34,776 nucleotides of DNA from Verrucomicrobiota bacterium (GTDB lineage Bacteria; Verrucomicrobiota; Kiritimatiellia; SS1-B-03-39; UBA6053): assembly GCA_020831625.1 (NCBI GenBank), contig JAFIGD010000050.1, forward strand, positions 1 to 34,776, given 5' to 3'. Positions 7,806 through 15,461 of the stretch are shown here, piece after piece. Position numbers and translations under genes: made by a program. Numbering within the stretch: the first letter of the stretch is position 1; every line of letters begins with the position of its first letter. The notes under the pieces are model-generated. The model made no database searches and had not been told where the DNA came from. It was given only the letters and a program-made list of their open reading frames with translations.

Positions 7806-8727
7806 ACAAAAGAATTTACGCACTGACGCCTTCAAGAAAGCGGCATTGTTTTTGAAAACGAATGCGCGTCCTCTGGAAAGGACCCGGTTTGAACATATCT
7901 TTGCTTCGGGTTCGGTCGGGGATGTCCGGATCGAATTGATGAAATTCCAGAACGCCGACGGAGGTTTCGGCCAGGCGCTGGAGCCGGATTTACGGGCGCC
8001 CGAGAGTTCCGCGCTGTGCACATCGGTCGCATTCCAGATTATGCGCTATCATCAAATCCCGGAAGGAGAGCCCTTCGTGCGGCGGGCCATTCGGTATCTT
8101 GCGGATACGCTGGATCGGGATACGCTCCACTGGCGGATTATTCCGAAGGGCATCGACGCGTATCCACACGCCCCCTGGTGGAATCAGGAAGTGCGGGAGA
8201 CGGGATTGGCTGCCTTTTCGCTGAATCCAACCGCCGAAATTCTGGGCATTGTGCTCGATGGTGGCGGTGCAGACTTCGAACCGAGTATCGCGTCCCAACT
8301 CATGGATCGGGTGATCGAACAACTGGATTCCATTCAAAAAATCGAGATGCACGATCTTCTGTGCTGTTTGCGGTTGCTGGAGGCGAAAAATCTGCCTTCG
8401 ACCGTTCGCGGGCGACTCATGGAAGCGTTGAAACGTCTGGTTTCGGGTTCCATTGCCATCCGTCCGGATCAATGGAAGGGATATTGCCTCCGGCCGCTTC
8501 AAGTCATTCACCACCCGGACTCTCCTTTCGGGGAAGGCTTGGAAGATGCCGTGGCCCTGAACCTGGAGTACGAAATCGAGGAGCAGATGAAAAACGGAAC
8601 CTGGTCCCCCACCTGGTCCTGGGGAGATCAATTCCCAGAAGCATGGGAGGATGCCAAACGTGAATGGACCGGGGTCTTGACTCTGGAGAAACTCATTACC
8701 CTGAAGCGTTTTAACCGCGTCACATGA
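7795..8727 (+). CDS. Alpha/alpha-toroid (terpenoid cyclase/prenyltransferase-fold) protein
   Basis: 310 residues from ATG 7795, which overlaps the end of the GNAT gene. The N-terminal part contains a QW-like repeat, L-M-K-F-Q-N-A-D-G-G-F-G, as found in squalene-hopene cyclase, prenyltransferase and related toroid folds. A long helical body follows, and W-S-P-T-W-S-W-G near the C-terminus resembles a second repeat. There is no D-x-D-D cyclase motif and no signal peptide. The catalytic role is unknown; the fold assignment is by motif only. Confidence 0.55.
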   Translation: MKNEQKNLRTDAFKKAALFLKTNARPLERTRFEHIFASGSVGDVRIELMKFQNADGGFGQALEPDLRAPESSALCTSVAFQIMRYHQIPEGEPFVRRAIRYLADTLDRDTLHWRIIPKGIDAYPHAPWWNQEVRETGLAAFSLNPTAEILGIVLDGGGADFEPSIASQLMDRVIEQLDSIQKIEMHDLLCCLRLLEAKNLPSTVRGRLMEALKRLVSGSIAIRPDQWKGYCLRPLQVIHHPDSPFGEGLEDAVALNLEYEIEEQMKNGTWSPTWSWGDQFPEAWEDAKREWTGVLTLEKLITLKRFNRVT

Positions 8728-9080
8728 TCCCCACCCACCAGGCCAACCGTGTCACGTTCAAATGACCAAGGTAGGGATGCTAAGACAACACGTCATGAAG
8801 AATGGTGTCCTGAACGACATCGTAGAATAAGGCATTCTTAAAGCGGAATACGACAATACCCAACCAGGCTGTAAATTCAGGAGTTTTTTTCGTGAACTGC
8901 GGCGTGCTGCCGCGGGCCACGCAATGCCGGATGCATCCCCGGAGCGCGCGCTCCGAGTGGTCACCTGAGCGTTGGGCGCAGGCGCGGGCAGGTCATCGGC
9001 TGGGCGAATGCCGCCGTGAGTAACGGACAGTTGAAACGAAAGCGGAAAAAATAAATTAAGAAAAGATATGCGCGCGCCTA
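8728..9080. other. Gene-free stretch
   Basis: Between the toroid gene and the convergent PRC-barrel gene. Short frames on both strands have no recognisable product. A 12-bp palindrome GAGCGCGCGCTC lies near 8941-8952. No terminator or RNA gene can be supported. Confidence 0.4.
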
Positions 9081-9980
9081 TCAGCTTTTCGTTCTGTTCA
9101 CTGCGACGGCCTCGACAGCACTTGAATCCGTTTCACCCTCAAACCCGCAGTCATTGCAGACGGTGGATACGCCGCCGCCTTCGTTGTCCCAGTCGTCCAC
9201 AGCCTCTTGATACCTTTCCCTGCTGCCTTCCGGCTCCAAGGCCCAGTATCCGTCCCGTTGATAATGTGTGTGCAGTCCGGATTCATATTCCCGGGTGAGG
9301 AGCCCTTCTTCTCGGTACTCCGGGGAATTGCGGATGGCATCCCGGGTGAGATGGACAAAGACGGTGGCGCTTTCCCAACTCACCCGCTCAATCCACTGCG
9401 GGGAAATCAGGACCTTCCGGCCCGGCAGCCATTTGTGGGTGTCAACCACCAGATAGCGGATGCTCCAGGTCGAATCATCCACGATGAAATCCGCCACACG
9501 GCCGATGGATCCGTCATCGGCCTCGATTTCATACCCGCGCACGGTTTCGGCGGAACGCAAATGCGGGTCCTCGGATGTTGATTCTGGAGGACTTGGCGAT
9601 TCCAAATTCCGCGACCCCCGGGCGATCATCGGCCCCGCTCCCCACATGTAGGGTCCGTCCCAGTAAACGGGCCATCCATAAAATTCATGAAATTCGGTTT
9701 CAAATTGACGCGAGACGGGCTGGTCGCTGCTCAGCGCCGGGCTGTCCTGAATCCGCGCCCGGGTTAAATTCACATTCATCCTTTTTTTTTCATGGCTCAG
9801 TCTGATTTGCGCATGGGGTGAAATCAACACGTCCCGTCCGGAAAACCATGTGCCCGTTTTGGCCACAAGATATCGCACGGTCCAGTACTGGTCATCAAAG
9901 AGGAGATCTTTGACCCCGCCCAGCTCACCGTCGAGGCTGTTGAGTTTGTATCCGGCAATCGATTTGGAGGAGAATAACAT
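9081..9980 (-). CDS. PRC-barrel domain protein, two domains (copy 1)
   Basis: 299 residues with two PRC-barrel units: about 1-75 (S-K-S-I-A-G-Y-K-L-N-S-L-D-G-E-L-G and D-x-Y-W-T-V-R-Y-L-V) and about 145-230 (V-R-G-Y-E-I-E-A-D-D-G-S-I-G, I-V-D-D-S-T-W-S-I-R-Y-L-V-V-D, and G-R-K-V-L-I-S-P-Q-W-I). The C-terminal tail is acidic and then low-complexity. PRC-barrels act as small docking or assembly domains, and such genes are common among stress-inducible loci. A close paralogue sits at 16469-17248. It has its own phased promoter (10041-10083), and the terminator at 10113-10150 isolates it from the gene upstream. Confidence 0.85.
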   Translation of the reverse strand: MLFSSKSIAGYKLNSLDGELGGVKDLLFDDQYWTVRYLVAKTGTWFSGRDVLISPHAQIRLSHEKKRMNVNLTRARIQDSPALSSDQPVSRQFETEFHEFYGWPVYWDGPYMWGAGPMIARGSRNLESPSPPESTSEDPHLRSAETVRGYEIEADDGSIGRVADFIVDDSTWSIRYLVVDTHKWLPGRKVLISPQWIERVSWESATVFVHLTRDAIRNSPEYREEGLLTREYESGLHTHYQRDGYWALEPEGSRERYQEAVDDWDNEGGGVSTVCNDCGFEGETDSSAVEAVAVNRTKS

Positions 9981-10040
9981 GGCATTTCTTTTGGTGGATT
10001 ATTTCAGGGGCAGGAGATGGGGGTTTCAAATTGAATTTCC

Positions 10041-10083
10041 TTTTTACCTGAATTCGCAAAAACACACAATGGGGCGAAACCCT
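10041..10083 (-). promoter_or_regulatory. Island promoter 1 (AGGGT-N3-CCCC box + 22 bp + -10)
   Basis: Minus strand: box AGGGTTTCGCCCCAT at 10069-10083, exactly 22 bp, then TAAAAA at 10041-10046. The predicted start near 10034 leaves about 54 nt to the PRC-barrel start codon. No -35 consensus is evident. Confidence 0.7.
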
Positions 10084-10112
10084 ACAGGGAAATGTAAAAA
10101 GGCGTGATTCCG

Positions 10113-10150
10113 CATAAAAAAGCCCGATGGCGGACCATCGGGCTTTTTAT
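10113..10150 (-). terminator. Rho-independent terminator, probably bidirectional
   Basis: A strong hairpin AAAAAGCCCGATGG / CCATCGGGCTTTTT with a 4-nt loop, flanked by A- and T-runs on both sides. It ends the transcript coming from 10211-10864 just before island promoter 1. Confidence 0.85.
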
Positions 10151-10210
10151 GGGTGGACGGCGTTTCCGTCTTTCTTTTCTCAGCAATCGGGACGGTTCAG
10201 CATCCCGCGG

Positions 10211-10864
10211 TTATTCATTTCGAACAACGCCTCCGCGCACCGGATCGTTCAGAGGTGTGCCCGGATTGAGGGGCCGGGTGTCATTCGTGTCATACACGGT
10301 GCCGGGAGTGCGGATTTCGCCGCGCTCCTTGACATCGTGTTGATCTCCCTTGGAGGATTCGCCGGCGGTGCAGATGTCCTCGGCCTCCGCATCGGAGAAG
10401 ATCTTCTTGGCGCGCTTGATTTCATCCGAGCATTCGGTGTGGACGGAGATCAGGATATTGCCTTCTTTCAATCTGCTTTCATAGCGTTTGGCTTCGATCT
10501 CGGGAATGCCGAGGCCGATCAAACCGCCGGTGATGCCGCCCACGGTTGCGCCAATGGCAGCTCCCCCGAGTGCGGCCATGATCGGGCCGGCGGCAATGAA
10601 CGGGCCAATCCCGGGAATGGCCAGTGCGCCAATGCCCGCGATCCAGCCCAGCGAGCCGCCAAGGATACCGCCGGCGCCGACGCCGGTGACCGCTCCCTCG
10701 GGGGCCTTGGTGTTTTTTTCGTGCGCGAATTCCTGGTTCGTGTTCTTATCAGCGAACAACACGGAGATGTCGCTGTTTGAGAAGTTCGCGTTCTTGAGCT
10801 GATCAACAATTTGATCGGCCTGAACGCGCGAGTTTGCAATACAGAATACGGCTTTATTTGACAT
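10211..10864 (-). CDS. Glycine-zipper general-stress-type membrane protein
   Basis: 217 residues. The N-terminal alpha/beta domain (about 1-50, starting M-S-N-K-A-V-F-C-I-A-N-S and containing D-I-S-V-L-F-A-D) resembles the small domain of YflT-type heat-induced and related general stress proteins. A long Gly/Ala-rich hydrophobic core (about 58-125) with repeated G-x-x-x-G follows. Then comes a second alpha/beta piece ending in I-L-I-S-V-H-T-E-C, and a polar, proline-rich tail. It probably sits at or in a membrane. It lies 56 nt after the BON gene, without a box of its own, so it is likely the last gene of the operon from island promoter 2. Confidence 0.65.
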   Translation of the reverse strand: MSNKAVFCIANSRVQADQIVDQLKNANFSNSDISVLFADKNTNQEFAHEKNTKAPEGAVTGVGAGGILGGSLGWIAGIGALAIPGIGPFIAAGPIMAALGGAAIGATVGGITGGLIGLGIPEIEAKRYESRLKEGNILISVHTECSDEIKRAKKIFSDAEAEDICTAGESSKGDQHDVKERGEIRTPGTVYDTNDTRPLNPGTPLNDPVRGGVVRNE

Positions 10865-10920
10865 GAGGATTTCTTTCTTTTTGGTTTCTTGTTTTCTTCA
10901 GTTTCGGGTGCGAATGGACT

Positions 10921-11754
10921 TCACTTCACTTCGAGTTGACTGTCCACTTGACCGGCGTGCGCGATCCGTCCGGCGATTTCATCGATGATCCGCTTTTCCC
11001 CGGCAGAATTGACGGGACCACGCAGGGTGACCTTGCCGTCTTTTGTGATGATCTTCACGTTCTTGCCGTTGGTGGACATGTCGTCGACATCCAGAATCGC
11101 CTTGCGGATGTCCGCGGTGATTTCCGTGTCGCGCTTGCCGGAGCCCTGGTCAAAAGATGTCAGCGCCTTGTCGTCGCGGTCCCGCACGTTGCGGCCGGTG
11201 TTGTCCTTATCGGTCGTCCGTTCGATTTCCTGTGTGCGCAAGGCTTCGGCCTTTTCATGATGAGCCCGGAGCATCGGGAGCCGCTCGGCTGCGAAGGCCT
11301 TGACCTGAGCGTCCTTCGCGTCTTCGGCCGCGTCCTCGTAGTCGCCGATCTGCTTTTTGTGATCGTCCACCATCCGGTCGAGGAATTTCCGGTCGAAATC
11401 CTCCCGGTCGGTTTTCTCCAGATTCCGGTGTGTCCGGGTGGGCTCGTATTCCATATCATCCGACAGGTCCAGGCCCCGGGTTGATGCCAGGATCATCAGA
11501 TTTGCGCGGGACGCGGTGTGGTCCGTCACGATCATCTCAGCATATGCTTTGACATCGGGATGAACGGCTTTTTGAACGCCGAGTTGCGCGAGATTCACGT
11601 CTTCCATGTCGCGGGATGCGGCGTTTTAGATGAATTTCTCATCGGCTCTGTTCAAGGCGTTTCTCTCGTTCGCCATGGCGTACGGAACGGACAGCAACAT
11701 GCCGCACAGGGCGAATGTCGTGTTTGACAGGAGGGTGTTGAATTTAGTTCTCAT
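10921..11754 (-). pseudogene. DUF4142-BON envelope protein interrupted by a TAA codon
   Basis: From ATG 11754 the frame gives a signal peptide (M-R-T-K-F-N ... P-Y-A-M-A-N-E) and the start of DUF4142 (A-D-E-K-F-I). It then meets TAA at 11626-11628 and continues in the same frame as N-A-A-S-R-D-M-E-D-V-N-L-A-Q-L to 10921. DUF4142 proteins carry Lys or a similar residue there, so one A-to-T change (AAA to TAA) explains it. The remainder (about 235 residues) has the DUF4142 helices with the V-T-D-H metal-like motif, and a C-terminal BON domain (about the last 70 residues, V-T-L-R-G-P-V-N-S). An internal ATG at 11607 could restart translation but without the signal peptide. Alternatives are sequencing error or readthrough. 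Confidence 0.75.
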
Positions 11755-11829
11755 AAGGATTGCAGTTCTTTTTTTGTCACGTTGTATTTCGTTTTCCACT
11801 AAGAACGTCGTGTTGCTTAGTCTGGGAAA

Positions 11830-11872
11830 AGCATACACGCCTCACGGCGATACCTAAATGGGGTAAAACCCT
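11830..11872 (-). promoter_or_regulatory. Island promoter 2
   Basis: Minus strand: box AGGGTTTTACCCCAT at 11858-11872, 22 bp, TATGCT at 11830-11835. It drives the DUF4142-BON gene (start codon 11754, leader about 69 nt). Divergent to island promoter 3. Confidence 0.8.
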
Positions 11873-11910
11873 AAAGCCGGTTTCAGCACCGGCCACGCGC
11901 TTCTCCAGGT

Positions 11911-11953
11911 CGGGTTTAACCCCATGGTAATTGTGACGCGGTTTCTCCATTAT
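11911..11953 (+). promoter_or_regulatory. Island promoter 3
   Basis: Plus strand: box CGGGTTTAACCCCAT at 11911-11925, 22 bp, CATTAT at 11948-11953. It drives the small membrane protein starting at 12025 (leader about 65 nt). Confidence 0.7.
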
Positions 11954-12024
11954 GGTGCGGAATGCGAAACAATCATTCCACGACCCCATTCCACGACCCG
12001 AACCAAAAACCGAAAGGAATTCCC

Positions 12025-12231
12025 ATGCACAACAATGCCTCAGAACTTCAGAATAAAAATACCCTGTCCAATGCCTCCGGGACGGACCGGAGTGAGCTCC
12101 TCAAACCGCGCCGCGCCTCCGAGGTGAAACCTCCCTGCAAAGCGGGAAAAATCGGCTGGGCGCTTCTCTGGCTGATGGGGATTCCGATTCCAGTGCTCCT
12201 GCTGATCTTTTTGGTCCGTGGCTGCAGCTGA
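12025..12231 (+). CDS. Small single-pass membrane protein
   Basis: 68 residues from ATG 12025, preceded by AAGGAA about 6 nt upstream; an in-frame ATG at 11962 has no such site and lies at the predicted transcription start. The first 40 residues are polar and basic, followed by one transmembrane helix (about 44-65, G-W-A-L-L-W-L-M-G-I-P-I-P-V-L) and a short V-R-G-C-S tail. I know no family. Its own phased promoter ties it to the stress island. Confidence 0.65.
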   Translation: MHNNASELQNKNTLSNASGTDRSELLKPRRASEVKPPCKAGKIGWALLWLMGIPIPVLLLIFLVRGCS

Positions 12232-12277
12232 GCGCCGGATATCAGTCTGTCAGGCGGGTGCGGGTCTTGATTTTTCC

Positions 12278-12679
12278 TTACCCGTCGCTCTCCGACTCCA
12301 GCGCCTCTTTCAGGAGGGTGTGGGCGCCGGAGTTTTTGATCCAGTTTTCATCACTCGATTCGTTACCAATCACAATGAAGGCGGTAATCGTGTAAAGCGA
12401 TCCCAGGCCAAGAATCAGGAAGGCTTTGACCCGCATGGACCAGGGAAGCAGCATGAACAGCGCGGTGTGCAGCAGCAACAGCCCCATGGCCATCATCCCC
12501 ACCATCAGACTGATCCGGATCATGGAACTCGCCGAATTGCGGGCGACGATCACACAGCGCAGGTAAATCCGGGCCAGTTCAATCCTGGCCAATCGAAACG
12601 AGGCGCGGCCGCAACTGTTCAGTTGCTCCACGGCCGCGACGGCCAGGAGGGCTTTATACAGGCCGGTGAACATGGACAT
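12278..12679 (-). CDS. Membrane protein, YqjK/holin-superfamily-like
   Basis: 133 residues (Met1 or Met3 are both possible). The N-terminal amphipathic helix (about 1-50, A-V-E-Q-L-N-S-C and L-A-R-I-E-L-A-R) is followed by two transmembrane helices (about 52-75 and 82-105) and a polar C-terminus. Size and topology recall the small inner-membrane proteins (DUF1469/phage holin superfamily III) that typically accompany YqjD-like genes. It lies 5 nt downstream of the YqjD-like gene, consistent with one operon. Confidence 0.55.
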   Translation of the reverse strand: MSMFTGLYKALLAVAAVEQLNSCGRASFRLARIELARIYLRCVIVARNSASSMIRISLMVGMMAMGLLLLHTALFMLLPWSMRVKAFLILGLGSLYTITAFIVIGNESSDENWIKNSGAHTLLKEALESESDG

Positions 12680-12684
12680 TTCGT

Positions 12685-13038
12685 TTACCCGTCGGACTTC
12701 CGGTGAAGCGCGAGGCCCAGGACAAGGCCCGCGAGCACTCCGCCGCCAATGTAGCGCCAGGGAAATTCATGCACGTTCTTGTCCACGTCGCGGCCGAGTT
12801 CGGCGGCTTTGCGGACGCCTTCGTCTTTTAAGTCCGTCACGGTTTCAACCGCGCTGTCTTTGGCCCCGCTCAGGCTGTCCTTCAGACTGTGCTCTTTATC
12901 CTGAATCAGACTCCTCAGGTTTTTGTAATTGCCGGTCAGGATGGTTTGCACCTCCTCTTTTTTGTCGCGGGCGGCCTCCTCCAAAAGTTTGATGGCTTCG
13001 GGAATGCTGGTCGATGAACTTGTTTTATGTGCGGTCAT
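12685..13038 (-). CDS. YqjD/ElaB-like (DUF883) protein
   Basis: 117 residues from M-T-A-H-K-T; the longer frame upstream is polar, unlike the family. A long amphipathic helix rich in Lys/Asp/Glu is followed by a single C-terminal transmembrane segment with the hallmark P-W-R-Y-I-G-G-G-V-L-A-G-L-V-L-G motif. In E. coli, relatives anchor ribosomes to the inner membrane in stationary phase; that role is only inferred here. It lies in a tandem with the genes at 12278 and 13092. Confidence 0.8.
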   Translation of the reverse strand: MTAHKTSSSTSIPEAIKLLEEAARDKKEEVQTILTGNYKNLRSLIQDKEHSLKDSLSGAKDSAVETVTDLKDEGVRKAAELGRDVDKNVHEFPWRYIGGGVLAGLVLGLALHRKSDG

Positions 13039-13091
13039 AGTTTTAGTCTGTCTTTTGTGGGTGATGTATGTGTCGCGGGACTGTTCCCGTG

Positions 13092-13277
13092 TTAATTGAT
13101 GCGCATGCTGTTTCCGCTGAGGATGCCGAACACCTGAAGCAGCCAAATACAAAGGATGACCACAACGACGATGTTCAGAATTTTCTTCACGGACGCGGCC
13201 ATGGGGATGTACGAATTGATCGCCCAGAGCGCCACGCCGACAATGACCAGGGTTATAATGATATTGAGTAAGGGCAT
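13092..13277 (-). CDS. Thivi_2564-like small membrane protein
   Basis: 61 residues with two hydrophobic helices (about 3-24 and 33-52) separated by I-P-M-A-A-S-V-K-K, the pattern of the Thivi_2564 family of small membrane proteins. AAGGAACATT precedes the ATG. It follows the collagen-like gene by 19 nt, so it is probably cotranscribed from island promoter 4. Function unknown. Confidence 0.75.
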   Translation of the reverse strand: MPLLNIIITLVIVGVALWAINSYIPMAASVKKILNIVVVVILCIWLLQVFGILSGNSMRIN

Positions 13278-13296
13278 AATGTTCCTTTAAGGAGGG

Positions 13297-14580
13297 TTAT
13301 TGGTTGGTGCGGATCATAATGGCGAGTTCGCCGTTGCGTTCGGCCCGGGTGTTTCGGAAGGCTCCGGTGCGGATGCTGGCCGCGGGCACGCCGGCATCAA
13401 TCAGATTTTCCCGGACCGCCTGAAGCCGCTGATCCACCATCTCCTGATTGTGGGTCTCATTGCCCTCAGGATTCACGGAGGCATCAATGCCCACCGCCAG
13501 GCTGGGGTTGGCTTTCAGATACTGCGCGACTTCTTTCAGGCTCGCGTTTTCGGAGCTGCGGAGTTCCCGGCCGTGGTGATCGAACCGCACTTCGCGGTAC
13601 AACACCCAGCCGTCCACAACGCCGACCGCGCCCTGTTCGCCGGCGGCACCGACCTCGCCGCGTTCACCGATATCACCCGCGTCCCCGGCGGCACCGGCAG
13701 CGCCCACCGTTGCACTCCCGGCATCGCCAGCGGGACCGGCAACCCCGCGTTCACCGGTTTGTCCGGCGCGGCCCGCACGACCGGCGGCGCCGGCTCCGGT
13801 CTCACCGCGTTCGCCGATGGACCCGACAGCACCCGGTTCACCGGCTGAACCGGCATATCCTGCGGGTCCGGTCGGTCCGACCAGGGTTTCACCCTGCACG
13901 CCGGTTTCTCCGGTCACGCCGCGCGCGCCGGTCGGACCGGCGGGGCCCGCCGGACCGCTCGGTCCAACTTGCGACTCACCCCGGGCTCCGGTTGCGCCAA
14001 CGGCACCCTGAAGTCCCGCCGCGCCGACAGGCCCCGACGGCCCGGCGGATCCGGCCACACTTTCGCCCTCCGCTCCGGCCGCGCCCGCAGCCCCGCGCTG
14101 TCCGGCGGGACCTGCGGCGCCGGTTTCACCCGCGCTTCCCGCAACGACGCGTCCGGCTTCGCCTCTCGCGCCGGTTTCACCCCGGTCCCCGGCGGCGCCG
14201 ATCGGACCCTGCCGGCCTTCGGGACCGGCAATGCCGGCTCCCGCGGCGCCGGTGGCCCCGATTTCACCCTGCTCGCCGGTCGGACCGGCCGCGCCCTGCG
14301 TTCCTGCAGGTCCCTCAATCCCCGCGCCCTGACGGCCGGTCGCCCCCGCCTCGCCCTGCGCTCCGGCGGGACCGGCGGGGCCGGTGGCTCCGCGGGGCCC
14401 CATTAAATTGTCATACGCGCGCTGCTCCTGAGGAGACCCGGCAGCCGCGGATCCGGTCCGGGCTTTGGTTCCACAGCATCCGGCCGTCAAAAGAGAGAGA
14501 GCCCCAATGCCGGCCGCGGATGCCATGAAAGCCAAACGGTTTGCTTTCGGTTCATTCTGTTTCGTGATGTCATTTTTCAT
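13297..14580 (-). CDS. Collagen-like lipoprotein with OmpA-like C-terminus
   Basis: 427 residues from ATG 14580, preceded by GAGGA at a normal distance; the longer frame upstream runs through the promoter. Signal peptide with lipobox L-T-A-G-C (about 35 residues in). A Gly-X-Y collagen-like block of about 270 residues (M-G-P-R-G-A-T-G-P ... G-E-Q-G-A-V-G) follows, rich in G-P-A, G-A-A and G-E-R triplets. A C-terminal OmpA-like domain of about 105 residues ends it, with N-P-E-G-N-E-T-H-N and R-L-Q-A-V-R-E-N-L, which in the family binds peptidoglycan. It plausibly forms a trimeric stalk bridging the outer membrane and the wall. First gene after island promoter 4. Confidence 0.85.
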   Translation of the reverse strand: MKNDITKQNEPKANRLAFMASAAGIGALSLLTAGCCGTKARTGSAAAGSPQEQRAYDNLMGPRGATGPAGPAGAQGEAGATGRQGAGIEGPAGTQGAAGPTGEQGEIGATGAAGAGIAGPEGRQGPIGAAGDRGETGARGEAGRVVAGSAGETGAAGPAGQRGAAGAAGAEGESVAGSAGPSGPVGAAGLQGAVGATGARGESQVGPSGPAGPAGPTGARGVTGETGVQGETLVGPTGPAGYAGSAGEPGAVGSIGERGETGAGAAGRAGRAGQTGERGVAGPAGDAGSATVGAAGAAGDAGDIGERGEVGAAGEQGAVGVVDGWVLYREVRFDHHGRELRSSENASLKEVAQYLKANPSLAVGIDASVNPEGNETHNQEMVDQRLQAVRENLIDAGVPAASIRTGAFRNTRAERNGELAIMIRTNQ

Positions 14581-14637
14581 AATCATTCCTCTAAGGATTG
14601 TTGGATTTTGTAATTCAGGGATTGAATCTTCATACAC

Positions 14638-14680
14638 AGCATACGGGTTTCGAACCGGTTCAGCCATGGGGTCTAACCCG
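14638..14680 (-). promoter_or_regulatory. Island promoter 4
   Basis: Minus strand: box CGGGTTAGACCCCAT at 14666-14680, 22 bp, TATGCT at 14638-14643. It drives the collagen-like lipoprotein (leader about 51 nt) and probably the three membrane-protein genes after it. Confidence 0.8.
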
Positions 14681-14705
14681 GCTTCCGTCCAACAAGGAGG
14701 CGGAA

Positions 14706-14873
14706 TTATTCCCGCATTTTCTCCGTGACTTTATCGGTCGCCTTTTCGGCGTCGTGCTTCACTTTGCCGACAGCCTGGTCGGTCTTGCCTTTGGCTTTCA
14801 GTTTTTTGTTTCCGGTCAGCGATCCGAACGCTTCTTTGATCCGGCCTTTGATGGTATCGGTTTGAATAGCCAT
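14706..14873 (-). CDS. CsbD family stress protein
   Basis: 55 residues: M-A-I-Q-T-D-T-I-K-G-R-I-K-E-A-F-G-S-L-T-G and then K-A-K-G-K-T-D-Q-A-V-G-K-V-K, the two hallmark CsbD segments, ending in a Lys/Glu-rich tail. AGGAAA lies upstream of the ATG. CsbD-like proteins are small, hydrophilic and general-stress induced; their biochemical role is unknown. It sits between two island promoters and has its own (14935-14977). Confidence 0.9.
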   Translation of the reverse strand: MAIQTDTIKGRIKEAFGSLTGNKKLKAKGKTDQAVGKVKHDAEKATDKVTEKMRE

Positions 14874-14934
14874 GATGAGTTTCCTGTTTCTTTGATTGAG
14901 ATGTGTTGGGTCGGAGAATTCCGACTGGACCCTT

Positions 14935-14977
14935 ACATTACGCTTTTCCCGCGCAATCTGAAATGGGGTGATTCCCT
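14935..14977 (-). promoter_or_regulatory. Island promoter 5
   Basis: Minus strand: box AGGGAATCACCCCAT at 14963-14977, 22 bp, TAATGT at 14935-14940. It drives the CsbD gene (leader about 55 nt). The box touches the stop codon of the upstream TPR gene. Confidence 0.75.
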
Positions 14978-15461
14978 ACTCGGCCCGTTTTGCCTGAATG
15001 CTTCGCAGGGTGTCTTCGTACGGTTCGCGTGGCAGGGGCTCCAACGAGAGCGCGCGGCGGATCAGGGCTTCCGCCTCGTCCAGAGATCCGTTTCCGTCAG
15101 CCAACAGCCAGGCGAGATTGTTCAGGGCCCCGGGATAGTCGGGATCGTTCTTCAGCGCGGCGCGATAGAGGCGTTCCGCTTCGGGAGTATCCCCCGCGGC
15201 CGCGAAAATATTGCCCTGATAGGTGAGCGCCGCGCTTTTCATGGAGCCGCGTTCGGCGCGCCGGTATTCGCGCAGGGCCAATTTCAGTTCCCCCTCCTGT
15301 TCATAGGTGACCCCGAGATTCAGGCGTTCCGCCGCGGTCAGCGGATCGGTTCCGCCGCGCGCGGCGCGCAGCGAGGCGCAGCCGCCTGAGAACACCGCGG
15401 TCAGCGCGAGGATTGCGAGGGCGGCGAAAGAATTAAAAATTGATTTCCGGCAAGTGTCCAT
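14976..15461 (-). CDS. TPR lipoprotein (PA2778 C-terminal-type)
   Basis: 161 residues. Signal peptide with lipobox-like F-S-G-G-C (about residues 24-28), then three tetratricopeptide-like repeats (A-A-E-R-L-N-L-G-V-T-Y-E-Q-E-G-E; A-A-L-T-Y-Q-G-N-I-F-A-A-A-G-D; A-L-N-N-L-A-W-L-L-A-D). Its first 61 nt overlap the end of the cysteine-peptidase gene in another frame. In PA2778-type proteins the peptidase and TPR parts are one polypeptide, so here they seem split, with the TPR part gaining its own lipoprotein signal. Probably at the outer-membrane face of the periplasm. Confidence 0.75.
   Translation of the reverse strand: MDTCRKSIFNSFAALAILALTAVFSGGCASLRAARGGTDPLTAAERLNLGVTYEQEGELKLALREYRRAERGSMKSAALTYQGNIFAAAGDTPEAERLYRAALKNDPDYPGALNNLAWLLADGNGSLDEAEALIRRALSLEPLPREPYEDTLRSIQAKRAE

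Noticed and set aside
13536-14528. Long frames on both strands across the collagen-like gene
   Set aside because: Low-complexity Gly-X-Y coding keeps all other frames open; Arg/Pro-rich products are by-products.
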